Assembly: GCF_036689865.1 (NCBI RefSeq)
Contig: NZ_JBAHUQ010000006.1
Span: 94,751 to 158,750 of the forward strand
DNA from: Magnetococcus sp. PR-3
GTDB taxonomy: Bacteria; Pseudomonadota; Magnetococcia; Magnetococcales; Magnetococcaceae
Length of the DNA: 64,000 nt
Direction: 5' to 3'
Shown here: in pieces, positions 1 to 9,388 of the stretch
Layout: every line of letters starts with the position of its first letter
Numbering within the stretch: position 1 is the first letter of the stretch
The notes under the pieces: generated by a model
Seen by the model: the letters and a program-made list of their open reading frames with translations, nothing else
What the model was told of the DNA's origin: nothing
Databases searched by the model: none
Position numbers and translations under genes: made by a program

Positions 1-665
1 ATGACAGTTTTGATCCCTCTTCATCCCACTATGTTTTCCGGGTGGGTATGGTGGACTACACCGTTCCGTTGGTGTTTCCGACCATGCTCGATTATCTGGA
101 GAAGCATGCCCCCAACTGTGTCCTGGAAGTGATTAATACCGGGGATTTTCAAGGGGAGATGTTGGAGTCCGGTGAGGTGGATCTGGTTTTGAGCCGTTTG
201 GATCAAGCACCGGGTGGCTTGAAGTCACGGGTGGTTGGCGAAATTCCTTTTGTCTGTCTCTACCGTCCTGGACATCCCACGATCAAAGAGCCTCTGACCC
301 TGGAAAATTATCTCCAGGCACGGCATGTCCACTACTATCCGCCCAAAGTTAAAGAAGCGTTGGTTGATCTGGGTCTTAAGGCCATTGGTCAAGAGCGTAA
401 CGTCGCTGTGCGTTTAGATAGCTTTGGTATGGTACCAACCCTGGTTGCTGAGACCGATCTGGTTGCCGCTGTTACACGTAGCGCCGCCAATGTGATCGCA
501 CCAGCTATGGGGTTAAAAACCCAACCGCTACCCTTTGAAGCACCACCACTTGAGTTGGTTATGGTGTGGCATGATCGGGCTGAGGATAGTGCACCACACC
601 AGTGGTTCCGGGAGCAGGTACTACATATGTTGACGGAATTGGATAGTACTGGGGGATGTAAATAA
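1..665 (+). CDS. LysR-family regulator, C-terminal effector domain (5'-truncated by window edge)
   Basis: The frame is open from base 3 with no stop, so the first GTG/ATG codons near base 42 are internal and the gene starts outside the window. What is visible is the substrate-binding domain of a LysR transcription regulator. The residues before base 42 read DSFDPSSSHYVFRVGMVDY, matching the FDP...FRIGMIDY segment just after the linker helix in the next gene, which is clearly a paralog over its whole length (shared RHVHYYP/RHIHYYP, SFGM, WHDR/WHPR and HxWFRxQ motifs). The family binds DNA as tetramers and responds to small aromatic or acidic co-inducers; the ligand here is unknown. The DNA-binding half is not visible. 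Confidence 0.85.
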   Translation, partial: DSFDPSSSHYVFRVGMVDYTVPLVFPTMLDYLEKHAPNCVLEVINTGDFQGEMLESGEVDLVLSRLDQAPGGLKSRVVGEIPFVCLYRPGHPTIKEPLTLENYLQARHVHYYPPKVKEALVDLGLKAIGQERNVAVRLDSFGMVPTLVAETDLVAAVTRSAANVIAPAMGLKTQPLPFEAPPLELVMVWHDRAEDSAPHQWFREQVLHMLTELDSTGGCK

Positions 666-1056
666 AAACGGACCGGCAGAGCATGGCACAGAGGGGGGGG
701 GAGGCCGCTCCACCGATCCGTCGCGCTACGGCTACTGCGAGCAACCGTAACAACTTAGAACCGCCCACCGGTAAGCCGAAGCGGACCGTATGAGCGGGAA
801 TCAATTAACAAACGCTGATATTTATATCCGTGGATGCTAGATAACGCAACATAAAAATGGCTGTGTTGTCAGATTATCTATAGGTCATGTGTGTCAGTTT
901 TTGTTTATGTCATTCTTTATAAAGAGAGAATCTCTTAATTCTAGAGTGACATAAAGAAGTATGAGAATAGCGTTTGTGTCGGGGCTTAATGGATGATTGA
1001 AATCGGCGAATGGTCGGTAATCAACCATCCATCAGGACTTTTTTTCTAAAGATCAC
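666..1056. other. intergenic region upstream of second LysR gene
   Basis: No credible gene. The first ~120 bp are GC-rich with an eight-G run; the rest is AT-rich and carries a nested inverted repeat (904-955), listed separately. Confidence 0.6.
904..955. promoter_or_regulatory. nested inverted repeat, candidate operator
   Basis: Outer arms TTTATGTCA (904-912) and TGACATAAA (947-955) are perfect 9-bp complements. Inner arms AAGAGA (922-927) and TCTCTT (931-936) are perfect and share nearly the same centre. It ends about 100 bp before the LysR start, a position compatible with autoregulation or with a regulator site; which protein binds is inference. Confidence 0.45.
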
Positions 1057-2025
1057 ATGTCAGGTTCGAGCATGAAACACAATCTGAATAAGTTCGACCT
1101 TAATCTACTGGTGGCGTTTGATACGCTGATGACCGAGCGTGGTGTGACCCGTGCTGGTCGTGCTTTGGGGATCACCCAAGCGGCAATGAGTAATACATTA
1201 CGCCGCCTGCGGGAGCTCTTTGATGATCCGCTGTTTGTCAAAACGGGCTCCAGTATGGAACCTACCCCTCGGGCTTTAGAGCTATCCACTCCGGTTGCTC
1301 AAGCACTCTCGGAAGTTCGTAAGGCATTGAATCAAGAAGGTTTTGATCCTATGCTTGCAACGGACTTGTTCCGTATTGGCATGATCGATTATGCATCGGC
1401 CATGCTTATGCCAGGTTTGGTAAACCACATGAGCCAGGCTGCTCCTAAATCCACGGTGCGGGTGGTGGATGTGGGGGGGCATGAAGAGGTGGCGCATCTG
1501 GAGAAGGGGGATGTCGACCTGGTCTTCAGCCGTTTTCAGTGGGTACCACCAAAGGTTTGTCTCAACCGTCTGTTCAGTATGGAGTATGTGGCGGTTTTCT
1601 GCCCGAACCATCCAGGTGTCGAGGAGGGCGAGCTGACTATGGATGCCTTCCTCAACTCCCGTCATATTCACTATTATCCCCGTGGTATGGATAATACGGT
1701 GGTGGATGAAACACTGGCGGAGATGGGTAAAAAGCGCAATATCATTGGCAAGCTCTCCTCTTTTGGAATGTTGCCTGCCATGTTGGCCTCCAGTCATGTT
1801 ATGGCGGTTATGCCAGAAGGTGCCGCGAAAGTGGTTGCACGTCCATTGGGTTTAAGGGTTGAGAAGTTACCCTTTAAAACCCCTGCACTGCGCATGGCCT
1901 TGGCATGGCACCCACGTACAGAGAGAGATCCTTCGCACGTATGGTTCCGTCAACAGATTAAACATGTGCTAAAAGAAGCGTGCTGGCGGGATGAGAGTAA
2001 TTGTGACGATGGCATTATCCGGTAA
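1057..2025 (+). CDS. LysR-family transcriptional regulator (NodD/NahR-like)
   Basis: Full-length LysR protein of 322 residues. The N-terminal winged helix-turn-helix lies at about residues 12-72 (FDLNLLVAFDTL, then RAGRALGITQAAMSNTLRRLR), followed by a linker helix and a periplasmic-binding-protein-like effector domain from about residue 100 to 300. The FDLNLL / DDPLFVKT / EPTPRA pattern is typical of the NodD-NahR-LinR branch. ATG 1072 (MKHNLNKFDL) is an alternative start, with AGG about 9 bases ahead; no convincing ribosome site precedes ATG 1057. The truncated gene to the left is a paralog in the same orientation, so the pair probably arose by tandem duplication. A clear rho-independent terminator follows. 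The target genes are unknown. Confidence 0.92.
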   Translation: MSGSSMKHNLNKFDLNLLVAFDTLMTERGVTRAGRALGITQAAMSNTLRRLRELFDDPLFVKTGSSMEPTPRALELSTPVAQALSEVRKALNQEGFDPMLATDLFRIGMIDYASAMLMPGLVNHMSQAAPKSTVRVVDVGGHEEVAHLEKGDVDLVFSRFQWVPPKVCLNRLFSMEYVAVFCPNHPGVEEGELTMDAFLNSRHIHYYPRGMDNTVVDETLAEMGKKRNIIGKLSSFGMLPAMLASSHVMAVMPEGAAKVVARPLGLRVEKLPFKTPALRMALAWHPRTERDPSHVWFRQQIKHVLKEACWRDESNCDDGIIR

Positions 2026-2048
2026 GGGTGTACACGACCGGTAAGCAT

Positions 2049-2080
2049 AAAAAAAGCAGGCCATTGGCTTGCTTTTTTTT
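2049..2080 (+). terminator. rho-independent terminator after LysR gene
   Basis: A-run, then stem AAGCAGGCCA / TGGCTTGCTT with one G-U pair and a one-base centre, then eight T, 24 bp after the LysR stop. Confidence 0.85.
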
Positions 2081-2446
2081 GTGCCTTCTCCGTGGATTAA
2101 GCGTAAAAATAAATATTTATGATTAAAAGCAGACTTTGTGGATCTGTTGTGTGGATGAGACCAATCTTGTGGTCTGTATGGGTTATATCTGGGTGTAAGG
2201 CCCAAGGATTGTATCGAGATAGGCTGCGTTTGGCTGTATGAAGGGCTGGGTATGAGCACTATATCCATATCTATACCTGTAGCGCGCTACCATGCTCAAA
2301 CGTGATATCCCAATGACCTTAACGCATGTATCGCCATGTACGGCATGACAAACTAGATCACAATCTTTTGCGGGGTTTGAAATCTGCTTGTTTGGATCAA
2401 GACCCGTGAGAATGGGTAGGTTGTATGGATGGGGTGTGGCAACCGC
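2081..2446. other. gene-free stretch between two terminators
   Basis: Together with its flanks this is a 485-bp gap (2026-2510) between a plus-strand LysR gene and a minus-strand gene. No ORF with recognisable content and no RNA gene was seen. Confidence 0.5.
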
Positions 2447-2484
2447 AAAAAAAAGAGAGTTACCCGGTGGGATAACTCTCTTTT
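2447..2484 (-). terminator. rho-independent terminator of the secreted-protein gene
   Basis: Perfect 12-bp stem AAAAGAGAGTTA / TAACTCTCTTTT around CCCGGTGGGA. Read on the minus strand it ends in a T-run, 27 bp after the stop of the gene at 2511. Confidence 0.85.
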
Positions 2485-2510
2485 AGAGGTCCAGATTGAA
2501 GAGATCTGGT

Positions 2511-3605
2511 TTAGCGGCGACGCCTTTTCAGGTGGGCCTCATTCAGATCGATCTTGGTGGGCATACCCTCTTCCAGCTGTTTCATAGAGCCTTGAATGGG
2601 ATCATCCAAACCGGGTAGATCCTTATTATCCAACAACACCCGCACGGCAAAGCTGGTTTCAATAATCTGTTTGTCCGTAATCCCCGTCATGCGTTCTACT
2701 AACGGTACAAAATCATTAGGATTTTGTTGTAGATAGGTCTCCATGGCATTTAACCATTTATCGACCCGCTGGGGTTGGTATTTGGCCCGTACCCGACGAA
2801 TCCAGTTTTCAGGAAAATAGGCATGATCCCGAAGGTAGGAAGGGGTCACTGAGCGACCAATGGCCAAGACCTCCTGCTGGGTGAGCGTATACTCTGCAGA
2901 GCGTCCGGCAAAGATCTCAACATTATCAAAGCTACCCGCGACTTCAGAACCACACCAGCCGGCACCTAGCTCAAAGATAACCAGCGTACGGGCGATCTGA
3001 TCAGGATCCACCCCTTTAAGATAGCGGCGAATAAGCTCTTCCACTTCAATGGACAAACGTCGCTTAACCCCATCAAAACGCCCTTTAACAGCAACGGCAT
3101 AGCGGGTTGAGGTATTTTTTGGGCGTTGGTAGTGGCGGTTGAAGAAGTAGTGCCACAACTCACCTAACAGTATGTTATTACGGTCCATAAATTGGATCCG
3201 TGTACCGATCCAAGCCCGATCATCCACACCGCCCATGACGTTCATGGGGGTGAACTCAAAACCAATACGCCGAATGGGTCGGTTGATCACACGGTAGGAT
3301 TGAATGGGCGCACCGCTGGAGCTTTCACTTAATAAAAGCTGACCTTCACGGATCTGCACAGGGGGTTGCGCGATCCCCTGATTTTGATCTTGTGGGGATC
3401 GGTAAGCGGGGCTAACACGTCCACAACCAATACCGTTCATACGGGTCATGTACCATTGCTGGTCATCGTTGGTTACTTCGGTGCGCTCAAAATCATCTTT
3501 AAAAATGAGTTCGGCAGAGCGATCAGGTCGTTTGGCCTCTGCAGGGGAGATACCCACCAGCAGCAGAGCGCCCAATAGCATGATAATCTGTTTACCCATG
3601 GCCAT
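2511..3605 (-). CDS. secreted protein of unknown function
   Basis: The protein is 364 residues with a typical signal peptide (residues 1-24: Met-Ala-Met-Gly-Lys, hydrophobic core, then AEA before KRPDR), so it is exported. The mature N-terminus has LIFKDDFERTE, a beginning often seen in concanavalin-like jelly-roll domains; residues ~30-225 look beta-rich and could be such a fold, but I cannot assign it to a named family. The C-terminal ~130 residues look helical and end in a basic KRRRR tail. Translation probably starts at ATG 3605, with AGGA 8 bases ahead. It has its own terminator and is not coupled to the sigma-54 regulator behind it, although that regulator could control it. Confidence 0.8.
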   Translation of the reverse strand: MAMGKQIIMLLGALLLVGISPAEAKRPDRSAELIFKDDFERTEVTNDDQQWYMTRMNGIGCGRVSPAYRSPQDQNQGIAQPPVQIREGQLLLSESSSGAPIQSYRVINRPIRRIGFEFTPMNVMGGVDDRAWIGTRIQFMDRNNILLGELWHYFFNRHYQRPKNTSTRYAVAVKGRFDGVKRRLSIEVEELIRRYLKGVDPDQIARTLVIFELGAGWCGSEVAGSFDNVEIFAGRSAEYTLTQQEVLAIGRSVTPSYLRDHAYFPENWIRRVRAKYQPQRVDKWLNAMETYLQQNPNDFVPLVERMTGITDKQIIETSFAVRVLLDNKDLPGLDDPIQGSMKQLEEGMPTKIDLNEAHLKRRRR

Positions 3606-3627
3606 GGATCCATCCTAAAGGTTGCGA

Positions 3628-3648
3628 CCGGCCTTCCGTTATGGCCGG
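3628..3648 (-). other. small hairpin in the leader of the secreted-protein gene
   Basis: CCGGCC and GGCCGG arms around a 9-base loop, just upstream of the start. It could influence translation or end upstream transcription; there is no T-run directly supporting a terminator for the regulator behind it. Confidence 0.35.
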
Positions 3649-3871
3649 AAAAGATCTTGTTTCCATACAATCATTTATAATGCAAATTTAATGCCGTGTT
3701 CTGTGGTGAACTGTGAACTCAGCGCATGATCTGATCTGTATGCTCCCCTGTAAGCAGCGGATCTCAGGCAGGGGATGTCGGTATGCTCCAATAAGCTTAC
3801 GCTTGTTTGTCCGGTAAGATCCCAATGTTTTGGACCGTATAAGGGTTGGTTTAGATATCAGGAGAGGGGGG

Positions 3872-5284
3872 CTATTCAGCGCCTTTGCTTTTCCAGAGCT
3901 GTTTTTTCCGATAGATGGTTGAAGGGTTGATCTCCAGTTTTGCGGCAGCCTGTGGAATGTTATGGCCACATTTTTTTAAGGCCCGTTCAATGATCTGTTT
4001 TTCCTCCAACCATAAAGGAAGAATAGCATCCTGATCGTGTGGGTGGGTTGCGGTTTGCAATGAAGGGGCTTGGGTGGTTGTGGTGCGGTGACCCGCTTTT
4101 CCACCAACCGGAGAGGGCAGCATGCTGGCCTCTAACTGGGTGCCCTCATTGAGCACGACAGCATGGCGGACCATATTTTGTAGTTCTCGTACATTACCTG
4201 GCCAGTTGTGGCCCAATATTAACTGTTCAGCCTCACTGCTGTAGCCTTCAAACTGTTTTTTCTCTTCGGTATTGTATTGTCGTAAAAGATGGTGTGCCAA
4301 TAATAGAACATCCTGTTCCCGCTCGCGAAGAGGGGGAAGGTGAAGGGGGATGACGTTTAAACGGTAATAGAGATCTTCCCTAAAACGCCCTTCTTGTACC
4401 TCTCGCCACGGTTCACGGTTGGTGGCACACAAGATCCGGACATCCACCGTTTCCCCTTTTTGTGCACCGACTTTCTGTACATGACCGGTTTGCAGAAAAC
4501 GTAATAATTTGCTCTGTAGATCCAGGGGTAATTCACCAATTTCATCTAAAAAAAGTGTGCCATGGTGGGCGCGTTGTGCCGCACCTTGGCGATCTGAAAC
4601 AGCACCGGTAAATGCCCCCTTAACATGACCAAATAGCTCACTTTCAATGAGGTCTTTTGGAATGGCCGCACAATTAACCGGGACAAAAGGTTTGCGTTTA
4701 CGTGATGAGGCTTTATGGATCGCCTCGGCACACACCTCTTTACCCGTACCGGATTCACCGGTGATAAAGATGGTTGCATTACTTGGGGCTGCATTTTCTA
4801 TGGTTTGATAGACCCCCTGCATGGTGGGGGAAGCACCAATAAAACCGTGAAATTGATCACGTTCAAAACTATCTCGATAAGCTTGTACCTCAAGCGAGAG
4901 ATCTTTCTGCCGCAGGGCATTGCCCATGGTTACCAACAGGCGGTTGGCGGAAAAGGGCTTTTCAAGATAATCAAATGCCCCCAGGCGGGTGGCCTCTACT
5001 GCTGTATCAACACTGCCATGGGCGGTAATAATCACCACTTGTGTTGGTAGGTTCTGTTCATGAATGGATTTAAGAATTTCCAACCCATGCATATCTGGCA
5101 GTTGTAGATCCAGCAAAATGAGATCTGGAATTTGTTGGTGTAGGTGGATCAAAGTGCTGTGACCATCTGTACAGTGCGTAACCTGCCAGTTCGGATCACT
5201 TTTAATATACTCCTGGTAGACCATGGCCATGGAGGCACTATCTTCAACCAGCAGCAGGGTATGTTGAGCAGCATCCAGAGACAT
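3872..5284 (-). CDS. sigma-54-dependent response regulator (LuxO/NtrC-like)
   Basis: Three-domain NtrC-type activator of 470 residues. The receiver covers ~8-125 with phospho-acceptor Asp59 and conserved Lys109. The AAA+ domain has Walker A GESGTGK at 176-182, the sigma-54 contact loop GAFTGA at 223-228 and a Walker B ending LDEIGE. The C-terminus is a Fis-type helix-turn-helix (~435-468, [15 protein letters not shown]). When phosphorylated, such proteins form rings that open sigma-54 promoters. The overall wording resembles LuxO of the Vibrio quorum-sensing relay, but that link is by family only. No kinase lies in the same operon; the divergent hybrid kinase at 5709 is the closest candidate partner, though it has no HPt domain of its own. 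Confidence 0.93.
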   Translation of the reverse strand: MSLDAAQHTLLLVEDSASMAMVYQEYIKSDPNWQVTHCTDGHSTLIHLHQQIPDLILLDLQLPDMHGLEILKSIHEQNLPTQVVIITAHGSVDTAVEATRLGAFDYLEKPFSANRLLVTMGNALRQKDLSLEVQAYRDSFERDQFHGFIGASPTMQGVYQTIENAAPSNATIFITGESGTGKEVCAEAIHKASSRKRKPFVPVNCAAIPKDLIESELFGHVKGAFTGAVSDRQGAAQRAHHGTLFLDEIGELPLDLQSKLLRFLQTGHVQKVGAQKGETVDVRILCATNREPWREVQEGRFREDLYYRLNVIPLHLPPLREREQDVLLLAHHLLRQYNTEEKKQFEGYSSEAEQLILGHNWPGNVRELQNMVRHAVVLNEGTQLEASMLPSPVGGKAGHRTTTTQAPSLQTATHPHDQDAILPLWLEEKQIIERALKKCGHNIPQAAAKLEINPSTIYRKKQLWKSKGAE

Positions 5285-5350
5285 GGCACAACCTTATAAG
5301 ATTAAGAATGTATTAAAAACGAAGCCTAAACCTAACCAGTTTAAAAGAAA

Positions 5351-5366
5351 ATGATCTGAGGATCAT
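5351..5366. promoter_or_regulatory. palindrome ATGATC-TGAG-GATCAT
   Basis: Perfect 6-4-6 palindrome 67 bp ahead of the sigma-54 regulator start; candidate operator. Confidence 0.4.
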
Positions 5367-5372
5367 CCATAC

Positions 5373-5422
5373 AGTGCATAAAAAGTGAATAGATGAACAA
5401 ATACACACTTAATCTATGCACT
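5373..5422. promoter_or_regulatory. nested inverted repeat, candidate operator
   Basis: Outer arms AGTGCATA (5373-5380) and TATGCACT (5415-5422) are perfect complements; inner arms AAGTG (5383-5387) and CACTT (5406-5410) are also complementary and nearly concentric. It lies ~90-140 bp upstream of the sigma-54 regulator start. Confidence 0.45.
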
Positions 5423-5708
5423 TTACCTAACATTCTACCGTTACAAAAACTGTCCATAATAGAATAGTGAGGGCATAAAGTTGTTCTGTTGGACGTAATA
5501 GTTGTGTTGGCGTAATATACCGGCGTTTCTACTGTAGAAATTGATCAAATCTCAATATTTCAGTTACTTATAAAAATCTGGTTCTATCTGTGTGGCATTT
5601 TCAACGGGTTGACCAGCGCTCTGTATGGGTTAGATATCTCATAAGATCACAAAATCTCTCATTATTTTCTGTTACAAACCGAGTCTGACTTTTCTAAAAG
5701 GGCCCTGC

Positions 5709-8700
5709 ATGTCTGGTAATGCACCGTTCACCCATGGCTACGACCACCGGATGGTTCAACGCACCTTTCTGTCTGCTTTTGTGCTATGGACGCTGGTTTT
5801 TGGTGCCTCTTTGTATTGGGACACCCATGGAGAGATGCGCTCTGTTGATGAGCTGATGCAGCTTAAGGTGGAGTCTGATTACCGTACAGCCAATACGTTG
5901 TTGCAGTGGGTTCGTAACCATGGCATGGAACATCAAAACCAGGGTGATTCGGGGCGTACGCAGCACCGTCGGCAAGCAGAACGTTTAAACCAAGCTTTTC
6001 AAATGCTTTCGGTGCCTCAAGCGGGGGCCAATCCTGATCTTAAGAACCACACCTTGCACATTCGTATGATCAGTAATGAGCCGCTAAACAGTCAAAACCA
6101 CCCAGATGGGTGGGAACTGCAAGCTTTATCCGACCTGTTTGGTGGAAAAAAAGAGATACAAGGAACGGGGATTTATCAGGGAAAGCTCCATTATCGACTC
6201 TACCGCCCCATTACCATGAAACCCCATTGTCAGCAGTGCCACGCCTATACGCAACAATCGGTGGCAGCACTGGGTGTGAACGTTGGGTTAGCTCCCTATC
6301 AAGAGGCCAAAGCCCAAGCGCTTAAGGTACAGATGACCAGTCATGGTGGGGTGTGGTTGCTGGGGTCTGTTCTCTTACTGATCGGCTATCGTCGTTGGCA
6401 GCAGCATGTTCAGTTGCATCAACAACAACACCGCCGGTTAGAGCGGTTTCGCAAGCAGTTGGATCAGGCCCATGACAGCATTTTTGTGGTGGATTACCAC
6501 ACCAGCCGGATTATGGATGCCAACCAAACCGCGTGTGACCGTTTGGGGTATGATCTGGCTGAACTAAGACAGAAGTGTCTGTACGAATTGGAGACACGGC
6601 TCAGTAATTTGTCAGCTTGGCAGCGGTTGATGCGACGCTTTGCTCAGCAAAAAAATCTACTGTTTAAAACCCGTGTACTCTGTCGGGATGGCCGCTCTTT
6701 TCCTGTCGAGATCAATGCTCACCTTCATCAGGATGGCAGGCGACGTTTTTTAATTGGTGCGGCGCGGGATATCAGTGAGCGCTATCAAGCCGAATTGGCG
6801 CTGAGTCAACGGGAGCAAATGTTCCGCTCTTTGGTTGAGTTATCTCGGGCTATTTTTTGGCGTTATGATCTGAAAAAAGGGTGCTTTACCTATATTAGCC
6901 CAGAGAGTGAATCGATCTTGGGGTATCCTGCAGATAGTTGGTCAGGTTTGCAGTGTTGGGCAGAGCGTATTCATCCTGACGATCGCGCTTGGGCGACCAA
7001 CTATTGTCAAGTTAGTACCGAAAAAGGGGAAGACCACAGCTTTAACTACCGCTGTATAACACAATCCGGTGAAGTGAAGTGGATTCATGATGTCGTCACG
7101 GTGGTTAAGGATGAGCAGGAGGAGCCCACTGAGCTTCTGGGTATTATGTTTGATATGACCCAGCGGGAGTTACAGGCGCAACAAAACCAACAGATATTGC
7201 AGGACCGGGCCGTGATTAGTGCGCTCTTGGAAGCGGCTGTTGCCTCTATGAGTCTGAAAGAGATGTTGGAGCGTGCCTTAGATGTTGTGTTGACCCAATC
7301 TCGTATCACCACATTAAACCGTGGAGCTATTTTTCTGACCGATCCGCACAAGCAGGAGTTGGTGCTTCAGGTGCATCGGGATATGGAGCTGCTGACCGAT
7401 ACCTGTAATCGGGTTATATGTGGTACCTGCGCGTGTGGTATGGCCTTGCAGAAAAAGCAGATTGTATTTGTGCGTTCTGACGAAGATCTACACTCGGTCT
7501 CGTATGATGGAATGCAGCCTCATGGTCACTACTGTACACCTATTATGGATGGCGAAAACTGCTTAGGGGTGTTGAATATCTACTTGGAACATGAACATCC
7601 CCGTAGTGCAGATGAAGAGGAGTTTCTTGAAGCGGTTGCCAATACCATGGCGGGTATTATTAAACGCAGCCGGGCCGAAGAGGCTCTGCAAGAGAAGAGT
7701 ACCTATATTGATAATATTCTTCAGCACTCTACCGAAATCGCCATTGCAGCGACAGATTTGGAATACCGTATTACATACTTTAACCCTGTTGCGGAACAGG
7801 TGTTTGGAAAACAGGCGGATGAGGTTATTGGCCGTACGGTTATGGAGATTCACCTAGAGCAACACATTCCTGCCTATCGTTTTGATCAAGCCATAGCGGC
7901 GGTCAAAAAGGATGGGGAACATCGCTATGTTACCGAGCAGCAGCATTCATCAGGCACCCGTACCATTGCTTCTCGCTTAGCGGGTATCAACAATGGTCAG
8001 GGTGAGACCATTGGCTATGTATTGATGGCACAGGATGTGACCGAACAGAAAGCTCTGGAACAGAGTTTGTTTACAGCCAAACAGCGTGCCGATGCGGCCA
8101 ACCAGGCCAAGAGTACCTTTTTGGCCACCATGAGCCATGAGATCCGTACCCCGATGAATACCATTTTAGGTATGGGGGAGCTGCTGCAAAAAACCGCTTT
8201 AAATGAGACACAGGCGGGATATTTAGAGGTTCTAAACCGTTCTGGTGAGGGGCTGCTTACTTTAATTAACGATATTCTGGATATCTCAAAAATTGAGGCC
8301 CATAAACTGACGTTAGAAGAGACCGTTTTTGATCTCTCCCTGCTGGTTTCCAACACCGTGCAGATGTTCAATTATGCCGCCAGGAAAAAAGAGATTGGCT
8401 TACAGTTGCAGTACACAGGGGCCATTCCCCCTTGGGTTTCTGGTGATCCAACCCGTCTACGTCAGGTACTGCTCAATTTAATAGGTAATGCCGTTAAATT
8501 TACCCAATCAGGCCATGTGACCATAGAGGTTGAGCACCAATCTGAGGTTGATATCCACTTTAAGGTTAAGGATACCGGCCCTGGTATTGCGGCAGAACGT
8601 CAAAAGGCTATTTTTGAACCCTTTACCCAAAGTGCGCCCCATACGGCTCGCCAACATGGGGGCACTGGGTTAGGCTTAACCATCTGCTTAAAACTGGTAG

Positions 8701-9245
8701 AAATGATGGGTGGTAAGCTCACTTTAGAAACCCAGGAAGGGCAGGGGAGTTGCTTTGCATTTGTCTTAAACCTGCCTTCGGCACCAGCACCTGAACCCTG
8801 CCAAACGCACCAAGAGATGGTGAGTGTGTCGTTGGATGATCAGCCCGCTTTAACCATTCTTGTGGTGGATGATGCCCAGGATAACCGCTTATTGATACAA
8901 GCGTTTATGGATGATCAGCCTCATCGGTTACTTATGGCAGAAGATGGTCTGCAAGGTGTAGAAAAATATAAGGATGCAGCACCTGACCTTATCCTTATGG
9001 ATATACAAATGCCTAGGCTTGATGGTATTGAAGCCACGCACCAGATCCGCCAGTGGGAGTTGGATAAGGGAGTTGACCCCACCGTTATTATTGCACTGAC
9101 AGCAGATACCATGGGGGATACGGCCCAACGTGTTATGCAGGCCGGGTGTAACCACTATATGAGCAAACCCATACGTAAAAGAGATCTACTGGCGACCATT
9201 CAGCGCTATTCACAGGATCAAGTGAATCGGCCAACAGAGGGCTAA
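5709..9245 (+). CDS. hybrid sensor histidine kinase with Tll0287-like (DUF3365) heme domain
   Basis: Membrane hybrid kinase of 1178 residues. Order: TM helix ~18-35; periplasmic Tll0287-like domain ~36-205 with a c-type heme motif Cys174-x-x-Cys177-His178; TM ~212-228; PAS ~245-365; PAS ~370-495; GAF ~505-660; PAS ~665-800; HisKA with His810 in SHEIRTPMN; HATPase (N box NLIGNAVKF, then DTGPGIA and GTGLGL) to ~1040; receiver ~1052-1170 with Asp1098. The family autophosphorylates on His and passes phosphate to its own receiver. The CXXCH suggests redox or gas sensing in the periplasm; that is inference. There is no C-terminal HPt, so output needs a separate phosphotransferase. It is divergent from the LuxO-like regulator. 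A related sensor domain occurs in the c-di-GMP protein at 51574. Confidence 0.93.
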   Translation: MSGNAPFTHGYDHRMVQRTFLSAFVLWTLVFGASLYWDTHGEMRSVDELMQLKVESDYRTANTLLQWVRNHGMEHQNQGDSGRTQHRRQAERLNQAFQMLSVPQAGANPDLKNHTLHIRMISNEPLNSQNHPDGWELQALSDLFGGKKEIQGTGIYQGKLHYRLYRPITMKPHCQQCHAYTQQSVAALGVNVGLAPYQEAKAQALKVQMTSHGGVWLLGSVLLLIGYRRWQQHVQLHQQQHRRLERFRKQLDQAHDSIFVVDYHTSRIMDANQTACDRLGYDLAELRQKCLYELETRLSNLSAWQRLMRRFAQQKNLLFKTRVLCRDGRSFPVEINAHLHQDGRRRFLIGAARDISERYQAELALSQREQMFRSLVELSRAIFWRYDLKKGCFTYISPESESILGYPADSWSGLQCWAERIHPDDRAWATNYCQVSTEKGEDHSFNYRCITQSGEVKWIHDVVTVVKDEQEEPTELLGIMFDMTQRELQAQQNQQILQDRAVISALLEAAVASMSLKEMLERALDVVLTQSRITTLNRGAIFLTDPHKQELVLQVHRDMELLTDTCNRVICGTCACGMALQKKQIVFVRSDEDLHSVSYDGMQPHGHYCTPIMDGENCLGVLNIYLEHEHPRSADEEEFLEAVANTMAGIIKRSRAEEALQEKSTYIDNILQHSTEIAIAATDLEYRITYFNPVAEQVFGKQADEVIGRTVMEIHLEQHIPAYRFDQAIAAVKKDGEHRYVTEQQHSSGTRTIASRLAGINNGQGETIGYVLMAQDVTEQKALEQSLFTAKQRADAANQAKSTFLATMSHEIRTPMNTILGMGELLQKTALNETQAGYLEVLNRSGEGLLTLINDILDISKIEAHKLTLEETVFDLSLLVSNTVQMFNYAARKKEIGLQLQYTGAIPPWVSGDPTRLRQVLLNLIGNAVKFTQSGHVTIEVEHQSEVDIHFKVKDTGPGIAAERQKAIFEPFTQSAPHTARQHGGTGLGLTICLKLVEMMGGKLTLETQEGQGSCFAFVLNLPSAPAPEPCQTHQEMVSVSLDDQPALTILVVDDAQDNRLLIQAFMDDQPHRLLMAEDGLQGVEKYKDAAPDLILMDIQMPRLDGIEATHQIRQWELDKGVDPTVIIALTADTMGDTAQRVMQAGCNHYMSKPIRKRDLLATIQRYSQDQVNRPTEG

Positions 9246-9388
9246 CCTCTTTTTTAGGGTGATGGTATCTTTACGCTGTGTGCGTGGTGCCTTGCGTTAG
9301 TGGTGCCATATGATAGGCTTTTTCCTAAGGTGGGTGGTTTCCCAAGGGTGGGACCACAATGGTCGGTAAGATCTTTTAGGGTAGGGCT

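Larger units (their letters stand above)
5285..5708. other. divergent promoter region
   Basis: A 424-bp AT-rich gap between the sigma-54 regulator (minus) and the hybrid kinase (plus). It holds two dyads listed separately; no gene is visible. I looked for a GG-N10-GC sigma-54 element and did not find a convincing one. Confidence 0.6.

Noticed and set aside
1282..1797. 171-codon minus frame inside the LysR gene
   Set aside because: Antisense of conserved LysR coding sequence.
5285..5708. Sigma-54 promoter for the hybrid kinase
   Set aside because: TGGCATTTTCAACGGG near 5592 has the first half but not the GC of the -12 element at the required spacing.
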